DNA from: a bacterium | GTDB lineage: Bacteria; Zixibacteria; MSB-5A5; GN15; FEB-12 | Assembly (NCBI GenBank): GCA_029211095.1 | Contig: JARGFS010000004.1 | Span: 1-49,588 of the forward strand | Direction of reading: 5' to 3' | Length of the DNA: 49,588 bases | Part shown: in pieces, positions 1 to 8,070 of the stretch | Layout of the letters: the number at the start of each line of letters is the position of its first letter | How positions within the stretch are numbered: position 1 is the stretch's first letter | The notes under the pieces: generated by a model | Told to the model about the DNA's origin: nothing | Databases searched by the model: none | The model's input: the letters and a program-made list of their open reading frames with translations, nothing else | Position numbers and translations under genes: made by a program

Positions 1-131
1 TTTCAGCCAGGTACACTGACCGGGACAGCCTTGATGAAACGGTCAGACTGTTTCTTGAGACTGAGTTCGAAGGCGGCCGTCATATTGCTCGCGTGAACAA
101 ACTGATGGCCGCTGAGAAAAACTGCTGCTAA
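1..131 (+). CDS. rpiB: Ribose-5-phosphate isomerase B, C-terminal end (partial)
   Basis: Only the last 42 codons are inside the window, read in the frame that ends with TAA at 129-131. The visible end contains 'FLETEFEGGRH', which closely matches the conserved C-terminal segment of RpiB/LacAB-type sugar phosphate isomerases. RpiB interconverts ribose-5-phosphate and ribulose-5-phosphate in the cytoplasmic pentose phosphate pathway. rpiB near glyA is a familiar gene order, and glyA lies 2 kb downstream, which supports the call. The catalytic part is outside the window and cannot be checked. Confidence 0.75.
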   Translation, partial: SARYTDRDSLDETVRLFLETEFEGGRHIARVNKLMAAEKNCC

Positions 132-153
132 GTTTATAATTGATAGTTAAATA

Positions 154-186
154 GGCGGTTAGTCTGAATGACTAACCGCCTTTTTT
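154..186 (+). terminator. Rho-independent terminator after rpiB
   Basis: An 11-bp perfect stem (154-164 with 170-180, five-base loop TGAAT) is followed directly by six T residues at 181-186. It lies 22 bases after the rpiB stop. The minus-strand gene ends at 203, so the hairpin may also stop that convergent transcript, although the T-tract favours the plus strand. Confidence 0.9.
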
Positions 187-202
187 GATTGTGGTCTTCT
201 GC

Positions 203-1102
203 TTAGACCAACTTGAAGACAAATCCGAGGCCGATTGTCTCCTTGATACGTGCCTTCTTACTGATCTCTTTGTCATAGAGAATCTGCATATAAAAATTGA
301 CTGCCAGTACTTTGGACAACTGGGCTGACACTATGCTCTCCCAGTTGACATCAACCGCCTTCCAGTAGTCGGAAGTTTCGGTGACGGGACCGTCATCGGC
401 ATCTGAAAAGAGCGCTTTAAACAGTGTCAACTTGCCGGTGTATAGAGCCTTCTCTCCAATCGCCAGAGTGGCATCGGTGACCGACTCCAGCCCACCATCG
501 GTCAGACTTGTGTCGGATGTACTGAGTGTCACAGAGTCTAAGATGAAGGTGCTCATGGTCTGACGGATTGCAAAACCAAAACGAGAAGTAATCAATTCCT
601 CTTCGTTTTCGTAAAACTTCCTGGCCAGACCGGCGGACTCCGTGAACCGCATTGGAGTCAGGTAGAGTTTTTTGGCCGGGAAAGATGCGTCCACAAACTG
701 CGATTCAAGCCTGAAAGCAACGTATGGGTCGACATGCCAGTCTTTCGTGATCCGAGCTACGTTTTCAAAATCAATCAGATCGGTTGACTTTTGCGGCTTG
801 CTCCAGTTTTTGGCCGTATCCTGAGTGAGTGTCTGGCCAAACGAGAGTTTCAGGGTTGAGCGGAGTTCAATTGAAGGTGATAGCTGTTTCTCAGCTGCCC
901 CGTTTAGATTGCCGACCCAGTTGACAGAACCGGCTTCGCCACCAACCCAGGAATCAGAATAAGCTGTCTGGGTAACGGTGAGATCAGTCACCAGAGAGGT
1001 CTTCCATCTGGCCTTGGTTGTATCCTGAGCTATTCCGGTCGTGCACAAAACGGGAAAGATAAATACTGCTATAGTCAGCAGGGTTGTCATTTTTTTCTTC
1101 AT
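203..1102 (-). CDS. DUF3078-like secreted protein
   Basis: The 299-residue product begins with a signal peptide (MKKKMTTLL, hydrophobic core, probable cleavage after 'GIAQ'). The mature start has a 'WKTSL..DLTVTQTAYSDSWVGGE' pattern resembling the DUF3078 family, whose members are common in Bacteroidetes-type genomes. The rest alternates polar and hydrophobic residues like an outer-membrane beta-barrel, which is only an inference; no function is known. An ATG nine bases upstream (1111) is possible, but the AAGGA ribosome-binding site overlaps it and is correctly spaced for the ATG at 1102. The gene follows the MscS gene by about a dozen bases on the same strand, so the two are probably co-transcribed. 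Confidence 0.65.
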   Translation of the reverse strand: MKKKMTTLLTIAVFIFPVLCTTGIAQDTTKARWKTSLVTDLTVTQTAYSDSWVGGEAGSVNWVGNLNGAAEKQLSPSIELRSTLKLSFGQTLTQDTAKNWSKPQKSTDLIDFENVARITKDWHVDPYVAFRLESQFVDASFPAKKLYLTPMRFTESAGLARKFYENEEELITSRFGFAIRQTMSTFILDSVTLSTSDTSLTDGGLESVTDATLAIGEKALYTGKLTLFKALFSDADDGPVTETSDYWKAVDVNWESIVSAQLSKVLAVNFYMQILYDKEISKKARIKETIGLGFVFKLV

Positions 1103-1114
1103 GGATTCCATTCC

Positions 1115-1930
1115 TTAGGCTGTCGCCGCCTGATGCATGTGGACGTCCCGCTGCGGGAATGGGATGGAAATGCCCTGTGCATCAAAGGTCAGTTTTACTT
1201 TTTCAGTGAGATCCCAATAGACAGCCCAGTAGTCAGCACTGTTTACCCACGGTCGGACAATGAAGTTAACTGAACTGTCGGCCAATTCTGATACGGCTAC
1301 TACCGGGGCAGGATCACTTAGAATGCGGTCGTCCGCCTTCAGGATTTCTTCAAGCAGCTGCTTTGCCTTTTTAAGATCATCGTCATAGCCGATGCCAAAA
1401 ACAAGGTCAACGCGCCGGGTCTCTTTGGCGGAGTAGTTGGTGATATTTCCTCCGGTAATATTGCTGTTGGGGATGATCATCTGCTTGTTGTCGCCCGTTT
1501 TCATGAGTGTGCTGAAAATGGAGATGTTCTCCACCACGCCGGCCACTCCGGCAGCTTCAACAAAGTCTCCGGCCTTAAAGGGACGGAAGATGATTAGCAT
1601 AACACCGGAAGCAAAGTTGGCCAGTGACCCCTGCAGGGCCAGACCAACCGCCAAACCGGCAGCGCCAAGAATTGCAATAAACGAAGTTGTCGCTACACCG
1701 AGTGCGTTCAGGGCGGCAATGAAGACAAATGTCATCAGCAGTATTCTGGTCAGGTTCAGCCCAAATTTGGTCAGTGTTTCATCAACATTTCCCTTTTTCA
1801 TCAGGCGGCGTACGGATCCGACCAGCATGCCGACGACAATGCGACCTATAATTAGTATCGCAATTGCGCCCAGTATTTTGGTCCCGTACAGCGCGCCCCA
1901 TTCCATTAGCTTCTCCATCAGTTGATCCAT
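1115..1930 (-). CDS. mscS: Small-conductance mechanosensitive channel, MscS family
   Basis: The 271 residues match the length of compact MscS channels (E. coli 286). Three N-terminal membrane segments lie at about residues 15-40, 60-83 and 85-110. The pore helix carries the Gly/Ala-rich 'GAAGLAVGLALQGSLANFASG' pattern, followed by 'FRPFKAGDFVE' at the start of the beta domain and a C-terminal alpha/beta vestibule. Family members open under membrane tension and release solutes during hypo-osmotic shock. An AGGAG ribosome-binding site precedes the ATG. The gene is divergent from glyA and is followed closely by the DUF3078-like gene. Confidence 0.93.
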   Translation of the reverse strand: MDQLMEKLMEWGALYGTKILGAIAILIIGRIVVGMLVGSVRRLMKKGNVDETLTKFGLNLTRILLMTFVFIAALNALGVATTSFIAILGAAGLAVGLALQGSLANFASGVMLIIFRPFKAGDFVEAAGVAGVVENISIFSTLMKTGDNKQMIIPNSNITGGNITNYSAKETRRVDLVFGIGYDDDLKKAKQLLEEILKADDRILSDPAPVVAVSELADSSVNFIVRPWVNSADYWAVYWDLTEKVKLTFDAQGISIPFPQRDVHMHQAATA

Positions 1931-2129
1931 AACCTCTTCTCCTATAAGAGTTCGTGGTCTGTTCTTATCGAATTGAAGGGGGGCTTATCACCAAACCACC
2001 CTCAGTCCCCATTGTCCCGCGCTGTTATTCATAGTGGGACCCAAGATAGAAATCCGGCCCGGAGGTGTCAAGTTTTTAACTCACAATCGGGAGTAGGTTG
2101 GTCCCTGTAAGCCGCCCAGTAATGGTGAG

Positions 2130-2158
2130 TTGACGGTTGCTTTGAATTTGAGTAGATT
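2130..2158 (+). promoter_or_regulatory. Sigma70-type promoter for the glyA operon
   Basis: TTGACG at 2130-2135 and TAGATT at 2153-2158 are separated by exactly 17 bases, placing the transcription start near 2165. The remaining part of the 257-base gap between mscS and glyA shows no recognised riboswitch or other gene. Confidence 0.6.
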
Positions 2159-2187
2159 CCTGAAAACAATTTTGACGGAGCGAGAGT

Positions 2188-3447
2188 ATGTCATATTTGA
2201 AAAATGTCGATCCCGATATATATAATGCGATCTTCAATGAAACCGACCGCCAATCAACCAAATTGGAGCTGATTGCATCGGAGAATTTTGTTTCCGAAGC
2301 TGTCCTGGAGGCCGCCGGAGGCATCATGACCAACAAGTATGCCGAGGGATACCCAGGAAAGCGCTACTATGGAGGTTGTGAGTTTGTCGATGTTGCCGAA
2401 GACCTTGCCCGCGATCGCTTAAAGCAAATTTTTAAGTGCGACCATGCCAATGTTCAGCCGCATTCCGGTTCCCAAGCCAACATGGCCGCATATTTCACGG
2501 TGCTCAAACCGGGGGACAAAGTGATGGGGCTCGATCTCTCACATGGCGGCCACCTGACCCACGGACATCCGATTAACTTTTCCGGAATGCTCTATGACTT
2601 CACCGGTTACCAGGTTGACAAAGAGACGGAAGTGATTGATTATGATCGTCTCGTAGACAAGGCCAAAGAGGTCAAACCAAAAATGATTGTAGCCGGGGCC
2701 TCGGCCTACCCACGCTTCTGGGATTTTGAGAAGATACGTGCCGCCTGTGATGCCTGCGGGGCGATTATGATGGTCGATATCGCCCACGTGGCCGGATTGA
2801 TCGCCGCCGGCGTTCACCCTTCGCCAATCGAATACGCCGACTTTGTAACTTCCACCACCCACAAGACAATGCGCGGACCGCGCGGTGGTGTGGTCATGTG
2901 CAAAGAGCAGTACGCGGCCGATCTGGATCGTACCGTCATGCCGGGGATTCAGGGCGGACCGCTTATGCATGTTATCGCCGCTAAGGCTGTTTCATTTAAG
3001 GAAGCGATGACCGATGAGTTCAAGCAGTACCAGAAGAGAGTAGTAGAGAACGCTTCGGTTCTGGCCCAGGCCTTGATGGACAAGGGGCATCGCCTCGTTT
3101 CCGGCGGTACTGATACGCACTTGATGTTGGTGTCATTCATTGACATTCCGAAAGTGACGGGCAAAAAAGTCGAGAAGGCACTTGATCTGGCCGGGATCAC
3201 GGTAAACAAAAACACGGTTCCTTTTGACCCAGAGAAACCGTTTGTGACTTCCGGGATCAGGATCGGAACACCGGCGGTTACCACCCGGGGGATGGGACCA
3301 AACGAGATGAAACAGATCGCTGATTTCATTGACCGGGCCATCCAGAACCGTCGCAAGGAGGATGTCCTGGCCGGGATCGCCGCCGAAGTTGAAGAAATGT
3401 CCAAGGGATTTCCGCTCTATGCCGAGCGTATGAAGGAGGGTGTTTAG
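2188..3447 (+). CDS. glyA: Serine hydroxymethyltransferase
   Basis: The 419-residue protein has the normal length for bacterial SHMT. It is a cytoplasmic PLP enzyme that converts serine and tetrahydrofolate to glycine and methylene-tetrahydrofolate, feeding one-carbon metabolism. The 'LIASENF' N-terminal motif and '[15 protein letters not shown]' are present. The PLP-binding lysine is K226 in '[12 protein letters not shown]', and '[10 protein letters not shown]' carries the cofactor-binding Asp and His. GGAG at 2177-2180 is the ribosome-binding site. The stop overlaps the GTG start of the next gene (TAGTG), so this is the first gene of a tight run glyA / thiamine-binding protein / cutA / nrdR. 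Confidence 0.97.
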   Translation: MSYLKNVDPDIYNAIFNETDRQSTKLELIASENFVSEAVLEAAGGIMTNKYAEGYPGKRYYGGCEFVDVAEDLARDRLKQIFKCDHANVQPHSGSQANMAAYFTVLKPGDKVMGLDLSHGGHLTHGHPINFSGMLYDFTGYQVDKETEVIDYDRLVDKAKEVKPKMIVAGASAYPRFWDFEKIRAACDACGAIMMVDIAHVAGLIAAGVHPSPIEYADFVTSTTHKTMRGPRGGVVMCKEQYAADLDRTVMPGIQGGPLMHVIAAKAVSFKEAMTDEFKQYQKRVVENASVLAQALMDKGHRLVSGGTDTHLMLVSFIDIPKVTGKKVEKALDLAGITVNKNTVPFDPEKPFVTSGIRIGTPAVTTRGMGPNEMKQIADFIDRAIQNRRKEDVLAGIAAEVEEMSKGFPLYAERMKEGV

Positions 3448-3755
3448 TGCTATTTCAAGTGACCATGTTCCCGACCAGCAAGAAAGGGGACTCAGCCAGC
3501 GAAGCGGTCGCACGGGTAATAAACCTGATCGACAAGTCCGGCCTCTCCTACAAATTGACCGCTATGGCGACCCTGATTGAAGGGGAGTGGGACGAAGTAA
3601 TGAATCTGCTGAATCGCGCCCGCAAGATGCTGAAAAGAAATCATGACCGGATATACATATCAATTGTTATTGATGATCGGAAGAAAGCGCGTCATAGGTT
3701 GACCGGAAAAGTAGAATCGATCGAAAACCGTTTAGGCCGGGAGGTAGCCAAGTAA
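3447..3755 (+). CDS. MTH1187/YkoF-type thiamine-binding family protein
   Basis: This 102-residue protein resembles the UPF0045/MTH1187 family ('MFPTSKKGDSASEAVARVINLIDKSG', 'GEWDEVMNLL'), small ferredoxin-like-fold proteins, some of which bind thiamine. The role in the cell is not established. The start is GTG at 3447, inside the glyA stop region, with a strong AAGGAGGG ribosome-binding site at 3432-3440. The stop codon overlaps the ATG of cutA (TAATG), which implies translational coupling. Confidence 0.8.
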   Translation: MLFQVTMFPTSKKGDSASEAVARVINLIDKSGLSYKLTAMATLIEGEWDEVMNLLNRARKMLKRNHDRIYISIVIDDRKKARHRLTGKVESIENRLGREVAK

Positions 3756-4081
3756 TGGAGAATATCAGAGTAGTATTTGTCACGCTTCCGTCGGAGAAGG
3801 CCGAGGATCTGGCCAAACAACTGGTTCAGGATCGGCATGCCGCCTGTGTCAATGTCGTTCCTGCCGTCAAATCCTATTATTGTGATAGTGACAAAATGGC
3901 TGAGGCCAATGAATCACTGATAATCATCAAGACGACTCAGTTAAAAATCGAGGGGCTGGTTCGCTTTGTTCGTTCGGCCCATCCCTACGACATTCCCGAG
4001 ATTATAACGATTCCGGTTGCCGAAGGCCTTCCGGATTATATCAACTGGGTGATCGAAGAGATGGGGAAGGTGACAACATAG
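3755..4081 (+). CDS. cutA: Divalent cation tolerance protein CutA
   Basis: The 108 residues match CutA1 in length and motif order: 'VFVTLPSEKAEDLAKQLVQDRHAACVNVVP', a central 'ESLIIIKTT' and the C-terminal 'HPYDIPEIITIPV' signature followed by 'YINWVIEE'. CutA1 forms a stable trimer with a ferredoxin-like fold and has been linked to copper tolerance, though its biochemical role is unsettled. The segment usually rich in Trp reads 'KSYYCDSDKMAE' here, somewhat divergent. The start overlaps the stop of the preceding gene by one base. Confidence 0.92.
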   Translation: MENIRVVFVTLPSEKAEDLAKQLVQDRHAACVNVVPAVKSYYCDSDKMAEANESLIIIKTTQLKIEGLVRFVRSAHPYDIPEIITIPVAEGLPDYINWVIEEMGKVTT

Positions 4082-4130
4082 CGCGGAGCTTTGTCGTCGA
4101 TGACACTTTCTGCCCTGTTGGCTGAGCCCC

Positions 4131-4580
4131 ATGAAATGCCCGGATTGCGGACATGAAGAAGATAAGGTGGTGGACAGCCGTCCTTCATCGGATGGCCGTT
4201 CCATCCGCCGTCGGCGGGAGTGCCTTTCCTGTCAATATCGCTACACTACCTATGAATATGTCGAACAGGGAACGCTTACGGTTCTAAAATCGGACAGCCG
4301 TCGCGAGCCGTTTGACAAACATAAACTTCTCTACGGCCTGAAACTGGCCTGCAACAAGCGACCGATCTCGCTCAAAGAGATGGAAGCTATTGTCGATGAA
4401 ATCGAATCAGTGCTGGCCTCCCGGTTTCGGAATGATGTCCCCAGTCGGGAGATAGGGGAAATGGTCATGGAGAAACTGCACGCCACCGATGAGATTGCCT
4501 ATGTCCGGTTTGCCTCCGTCTATCGGAAATTCAAAGACAAAGCGGAGTTTCTTGAAGAGATGAAGAAGTTGCTGGAGTAG
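4131..4580 (+). CDS. nrdR: Transcriptional repressor NrdR
   Basis: NrdR represses ribonucleotide reductase genes by binding NrdR boxes and senses ATP/dATP through an ATP-cone. The 149-residue protein has the family length. A zinc ribbon is formed by C3, C6, C31 and C34, followed by the basic 'SIRRRREC' stretch. The ATP-cone starts near residue 46 ('LTVLKSDSRREPFDKHKLLYGL') and ends near 'YVRFASVYRKFKD'. It is the last plus-strand gene of the glyA run, 49 bases after cutA, and converges on a minus-strand gene that ends 28 bases away. No clear terminator is visible in that gap. Confidence 0.96.
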   Translation: MKCPDCGHEEDKVVDSRPSSDGRSIRRRRECLSCQYRYTTYEYVEQGTLTVLKSDSRREPFDKHKLLYGLKLACNKRPISLKEMEAIVDEIESVLASRFRNDVPSREIGEMVMEKLHATDEIAYVRFASVYRKFKDKAEFLEEMKKLLE

Positions 4581-4608
4581 TCTCTGTCGATATAATTCTT
4601 TGTTTTGA

Positions 4609-5316
4609 TCAGGGGGATTCCTGCTCATCCTGCCCGGTGTACACCGGGATCAACAGCCCCAATGTAATAGTCCAGTATCTCGCGGTGCGGCTGTCTGACC
4701 GGAATTCTGAATCGGTATCGGTCAGGCGCTCAAACTGCGGAATCTGATCCCAGCTGATTCCCAGTGTGAATCCGGTTTCATGCGGACCAACCAGGTCCAA
4801 TCCAATTCCCAGGCGCAATCCAACCCGCCCCATGAATTGATGGTCAAGTGAGGGGGGCTGGTTTTGAGACGAAGTAATGTATTCGATCTCGGTGTTCATC
4901 AGGTAGAGTCCGGGCTGAACTATCAGGGAAGGGCGCAGTCGCGGTTTCCATAATTGGAGAAATGTCGGGTGATATTGCAGCCCGGCATGAAATGAGTAGC
5001 CGTATTCTCTAACATAATTGGCGTACACAGAGAGGCCACTCGGGGCGGTCCGGCTGGAGGACTGGAAATAAGCCGCGCCGATATCAAACCGGGTTGCCAA
5101 AGTCGACCGGGCGTTCAAGTTTACGGCATAGTGCAGCGACAGTTTGGGGGCCAGATCGGCATACCGGATATAGTTGTCCCGCGGCAGAATAATGCCGCCA
5201 TGAATTCCGACCGACCCGCTTCCGGCCCAAACAGAACCGTACAGCAGAGACAACAACAGGATCAGGCCGTAAACCTGTCGGACTGAGATCGCTTGTATTT
5301 GCTGTTTCCTGTTCAT
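4609..5316 (-). CDS. Small outer-membrane beta-barrel-like protein
   Basis: The family is not recognised. The 235-residue product has an N-terminal signal peptide (hydrophobic core at about residues 14-31, likely cleavage after 'VWA'). Amphipathic beta strands follow, with alternating pattern and aromatic ends ('YGYSFHAGLQYHP', 'YWTITLGLLIPV'), typical of eight-stranded outer-membrane barrels of the OmpW/PorT kind. It contains no cysteine. It is a single gene, convergent with nrdR and divergent from tatC. Function unknown. Confidence 0.6.
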   Translation of the reverse strand: MNRKQQIQAISVRQVYGLILLLSLLYGSVWAGSGSVGIHGGIILPRDNYIRYADLAPKLSLHYAVNLNARSTLATRFDIGAAYFQSSSRTAPSGLSVYANYVREYGYSFHAGLQYHPTFLQLWKPRLRPSLIVQPGLYLMNTEIEYITSSQNQPPSLDHQFMGRVGLRLGIGLDLVGPHETGFTLGISWDQIPQFERLTDTDSEFRSDSRTARYWTITLGLLIPVYTGQDEQESP

Positions 5317-5377
5317 CTTATCCGCCTGAAGTGGCCGGGGTTAGTTTCCTGCTAAATAGAAGGTAGAAACTATCAAT

Positions 5378-5407
5378 TTGACAAATGGATTCTTTTTGGG
5401 CTATATA
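5378..5407 (+). promoter_or_regulatory. Sigma70-type promoter overlapping the 5' end of the tatC frame
   Basis: A perfect TTGACA (5378-5383) stands 17 bases before CTATAT (5401-5406), or 18 bases before TATATA (5402-5407). Transcription would begin near 5413-5414. A TTG start codon at 5378 is therefore unlikely to be used from this promoter. Confidence 0.55.
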
Positions 5408-5413
5408 TCGCCT

Positions 5414-6493
5414 GTGTCAACTGAAGAAAAAATAGAAGAACCGGTGCCAAAATCATCAATGGGTTTTTTGGACCACTTAGAAGAGCTCCGACGTCGGCTC
5501 ATAAAATCGGTCCTGTCGGTTATTATCTGTGCTATCGGGGCGTTCTATTTTTCGACCGAGTTGATGGAGTTCATCAAGATTCCGCTTGATGGACAGGTCC
5601 AGCTGTACAATATCCAGGTAACCGGTTCATTTTATGCCTATCTCAAGGTTTCGCTGATTGTGGGGATACTGGCGGCGCTGCCAATAATCTTTTTTCAGAT
5701 GTGGAGTTTTATCTCCCCCGGGTTGTACCGGAGAGAACGCATGGCAATTCTCCCGCTTGTATTTTTCTCAACCATCCTCTTTGCGATGGGGGGGAGTTTC
5801 TGTTTCAAGATCGTTCTGCCGTTATCTTTCACATTTCTAATCGGGTTCTCCGGCGAGACGATTGTCAACACTATTACTATTGGCAGCTACATAAGTTTTG
5901 TTGGCCTTCTGCTGATGGCTTTCGGATTTGGATTTCAACTCCCCATTCTGGCTTACTTTCTGGGGAAGATGGGGATTGTCACTCCCCGGATGCTCCAGAA
6001 GGGGAGGCGGTACGCTTTGGTTGGAATCCTGATTGTGGGAGCCATTATCACCCCTCCCGATGTATTTACCCAGTTCCTGTTAGCCGTGCCGCTTTATGTA
6101 TTGTACGAAGTCTCCATTCTGGTGGTGAAATCGACCGGCAAGCGCCAGGGAGAACAGTCCGATCAATCCGGCGGACCACTTTTCTGGCTGACCGGCATCT
6201 ATCTCGGTCTGGCCCTGGTTCAGGGCGTAGTTATATTGATCAATGAGAGACTGCTTGACAGTACGAACAGTTTCTTAAGTCTGGTCTCTTCAGCGTTGTT
6301 TACACTTCACTACCCGGCTGTCTGGCTTTCTGATCTGCTACTCCGCCTGAGTGGAACTTCGGCCAATCTCTATGCGGCGATTTTAGCCTATACGATCCTG
6401 TGCTATTTGCAATGGCTTCTGATTTTCTCAATTGCGAAAGGAATATACAGAGGGATTAAGGGAAGCGAACAACCGGCAGAAACCGACGCCTAA
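5414..6493 (+). CDS. tatC: Sec-independent protein translocase TatC with C-terminal membrane extension
   Basis: TatC is the signal-peptide receptor of the twin-arginine export pathway in the inner membrane. Residues 16-245 form a normal TatC: 'MGFLDHLEELRRRL' carries the conserved Glu before the first helix, then six membrane helices with 'MWSFISPGLYRRER' and 'ITPPDVFTQ'. About 110 further residues (255-359) hold three more hydrophobic segments that ordinary TatC proteins lack. The start is uncertain. A TTG at 5378 extends the frame but lies in the -35 box. GTG at 5414 would be almost leaderless. GTG 5444 and ATG 5459 are alternatives. No tatA/B gene is adjacent. Confidence 0.9.
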   Translation: MSTEEKIEEPVPKSSMGFLDHLEELRRRLIKSVLSVIICAIGAFYFSTELMEFIKIPLDGQVQLYNIQVTGSFYAYLKVSLIVGILAALPIIFFQMWSFISPGLYRRERMAILPLVFFSTILFAMGGSFCFKIVLPLSFTFLIGFSGETIVNTITIGSYISFVGLLLMAFGFGFQLPILAYFLGKMGIVTPRMLQKGRRYALVGILIVGAIITPPDVFTQFLLAVPLYVLYEVSILVVKSTGKRQGEQSDQSGGPLFWLTGIYLGLALVQGVVILINERLLDSTNSFLSLVSSALFTLHYPAVWLSDLLLRLSGTSANLYAAILAYTILCYLQWLLIFSIAKGIYRGIKGSEQPAETDA

Positions 6494-6555
6494 AACGGAC
6501 TCGGTCGGACCGCTAAATTCCATTAGTCTGCTTTAAGCGGTATGGTGCAGCCGTC

Positions 6556-6584
6556 TTGACAATACTGTTCATTATCCCTAACTT
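6556..6584 (+). promoter_or_regulatory. Promoter of tRNA-Gly
   Basis: TTGACA at 6556-6561 and TAACTT at 6579-6584 are 17 bases apart, ten bases before the mature tRNA 5' end. This is the expected arrangement for a strong tRNA promoter. Confidence 0.65.
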
Positions 6585-6593
6585 AATCGTACT

Positions 6594-6665
6594 GCGGGCG
6601 TAATTCAGTGGTAGAATGTCAGCTTCCCAAGCTGGACGTCGGGAGTTCGAGCCTCCTCGCCCGCT
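6594..6665 (+). tRNA. tRNA-Gly (anticodon CCC)
   Basis: A 72-base cloverleaf with a perfect seven-pair acceptor stem (GCGGGCG at 6594-6600, CGCCCGC at 6658-6664). The anticodon loop TTCCCAA gives anticodon CCC, reading GGG glycine codons, and the T-arm carries GTTCGAG. The 3' CCA is not encoded: after the discriminator T the DNA reads C and then six T residues at 6667-6672, probably part of the transcript terminator. Confidence 0.95.
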
Positions 6666-6786
6666 CTTTTTTGTGCTTGTTAATGGCTGACGAATCCTGT
6701 TCCGGTTGCCTCGCCAACTGGAACTGAACTAAAACTGGATCGTGGAGCGGTTTTGTGGAAACGACAACTGACTGAGAATTAATATT

Positions 6787-8070
6787 ATGAAGATACTAAA
6801 TATAGACCCCGATTCGCCATTATTCGGATACGTCCGGCCTGGCTATAGAGTACTGTCCGTCAACGGTAATCAGATTGAAGACGCTATCGACTTCAGGTAT
6901 AAAACCACCGACGAACAGGTGAAGATAGTCTTTGCCGACCCCAACGGGCGGATGCTCGATTTTGATTTCGAGGATATATTCGCCGATGACCTCGGTCTCA
7001 CTCTGGATGATGGCAAGGTTCGTGTCTGCAAAAATGACTGTATTTTCTGCTTTATCAGGCAACAGCCACAGGGGATGAGACGGGCGCTATATATTAAGGA
7101 CGAAGATTACCGGCTCTCCTTTACTCATGGAAATTTCGTGACTCTGTCCAACACGACCGACGATGATATCGCCCGAATTATTGAGCAACGGTTGTCGCCG
7201 TTATATGTATCGGTTCACGCCACCGATGACAAGTTGCGCCGCTGTATGCTTCGGAATGAAAAGCTGGCCCCTATCATCCCCAGACTTAAGCAACTGGCCG
7301 AGGGTGGTATTACCATTCATACCCAGGTGGTCCTCTGTCCCGAGATCAATGATGGGGAACAGATGGACAAAACTATTAACGACCTGGCCGGGTTGTATCC
7401 ATCGGTTGAGACACTGGCGGTGGTGCCGGTCGGCCTGACCCGCTACCGGGAGCATCTGGCCAAACTCCGGCCTTATAATCCGGACGAAGCGGCCCGGATT
7501 GTCGATCATGTTGAATCTATTCAGCGGAAGCTGCTGCGAGAGGTGGGTACTCGCTTTGTCTGGGCGGCGGATGAATTCTATGTCGCGGCTCAACGAGATT
7601 TCCCCAGGCTCTCAGAGTATGAGGAGATGTCACAGTTTGAGAACGGCATCGGGATGGTCCGGGAGTTTCTCACCCGGTTTAATCGGCGCAAAAGGCACCT
7701 CAAAGGACTCAATAAATCAAAGCGGGCACTGTTTCTGACCGGTCATTCATCATATCCGTTTTTCAACAAAGAGTTTATGCCGGCTCTGACCAAAGAGATG
7801 GGGTTGCAGATAAATCTTGTCCCGGTAACCAATTTCTTCTGGGGGGAGACGGTAACCGTCTCCGGACTCTTGACCGGACAGGACCTCCTTAGAGAAGCGC
7901 GGAAGCGGCAGGATGAGTTCGATATTGTTGTTCTTCCGCCCAACTGCCTCAACAATGATGATCTCTTTTTGGATAACCTCACGTTGGACCAGTTCAGCGC
8001 CGCTCTCGGGAAACCGGTGGCAATTGGCCAATATGATCTGGCCGCAACGCTGAAAGAAGTATTCCAATGA
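6787..8070 (+). CDS. DUF512-family radical SAM/PDZ protein
   Basis: The 427-residue protein matches the DUF512 (TIGR03279) family: an N-terminal PDZ-like stretch (1-70), a radical SAM-like core and a C-terminal DUF512 domain. The putative iron-sulfur ligands are C81, C85 and C88 in 'CKNDCIFCF', the CxxxCxxC arrangement of radical SAM enzymes. 'YVSVHATD' and 'QVVLCPEINDG' are typical core motifs. The substrate is unknown. It overlaps der by four bases (ATGA); this pairing also occurs in other phyla and suggests a link to ribosome assembly or translation. Confidence 0.9.
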   Translation: MKILNIDPDSPLFGYVRPGYRVLSVNGNQIEDAIDFRYKTTDEQVKIVFADPNGRMLDFDFEDIFADDLGLTLDDGKVRVCKNDCIFCFIRQQPQGMRRALYIKDEDYRLSFTHGNFVTLSNTTDDDIARIIEQRLSPLYVSVHATDDKLRRCMLRNEKLAPIIPRLKQLAEGGITIHTQVVLCPEINDGEQMDKTINDLAGLYPSVETLAVVPVGLTRYREHLAKLRPYNPDEAARIVDHVESIQRKLLREVGTRFVWAADEFYVAAQRDFPRLSEYEEMSQFENGIGMVREFLTRFNRRKRHLKGLNKSKRALFLTGHSSYPFFNKEFMPALTKEMGLQINLVPVTNFFWGETVTVSGLLTGQDLLREARKRQDEFDIVVLPPNCLNNDDLFLDNLTLDQFSAALGKPVAIGQYDLAATLKEVFQ

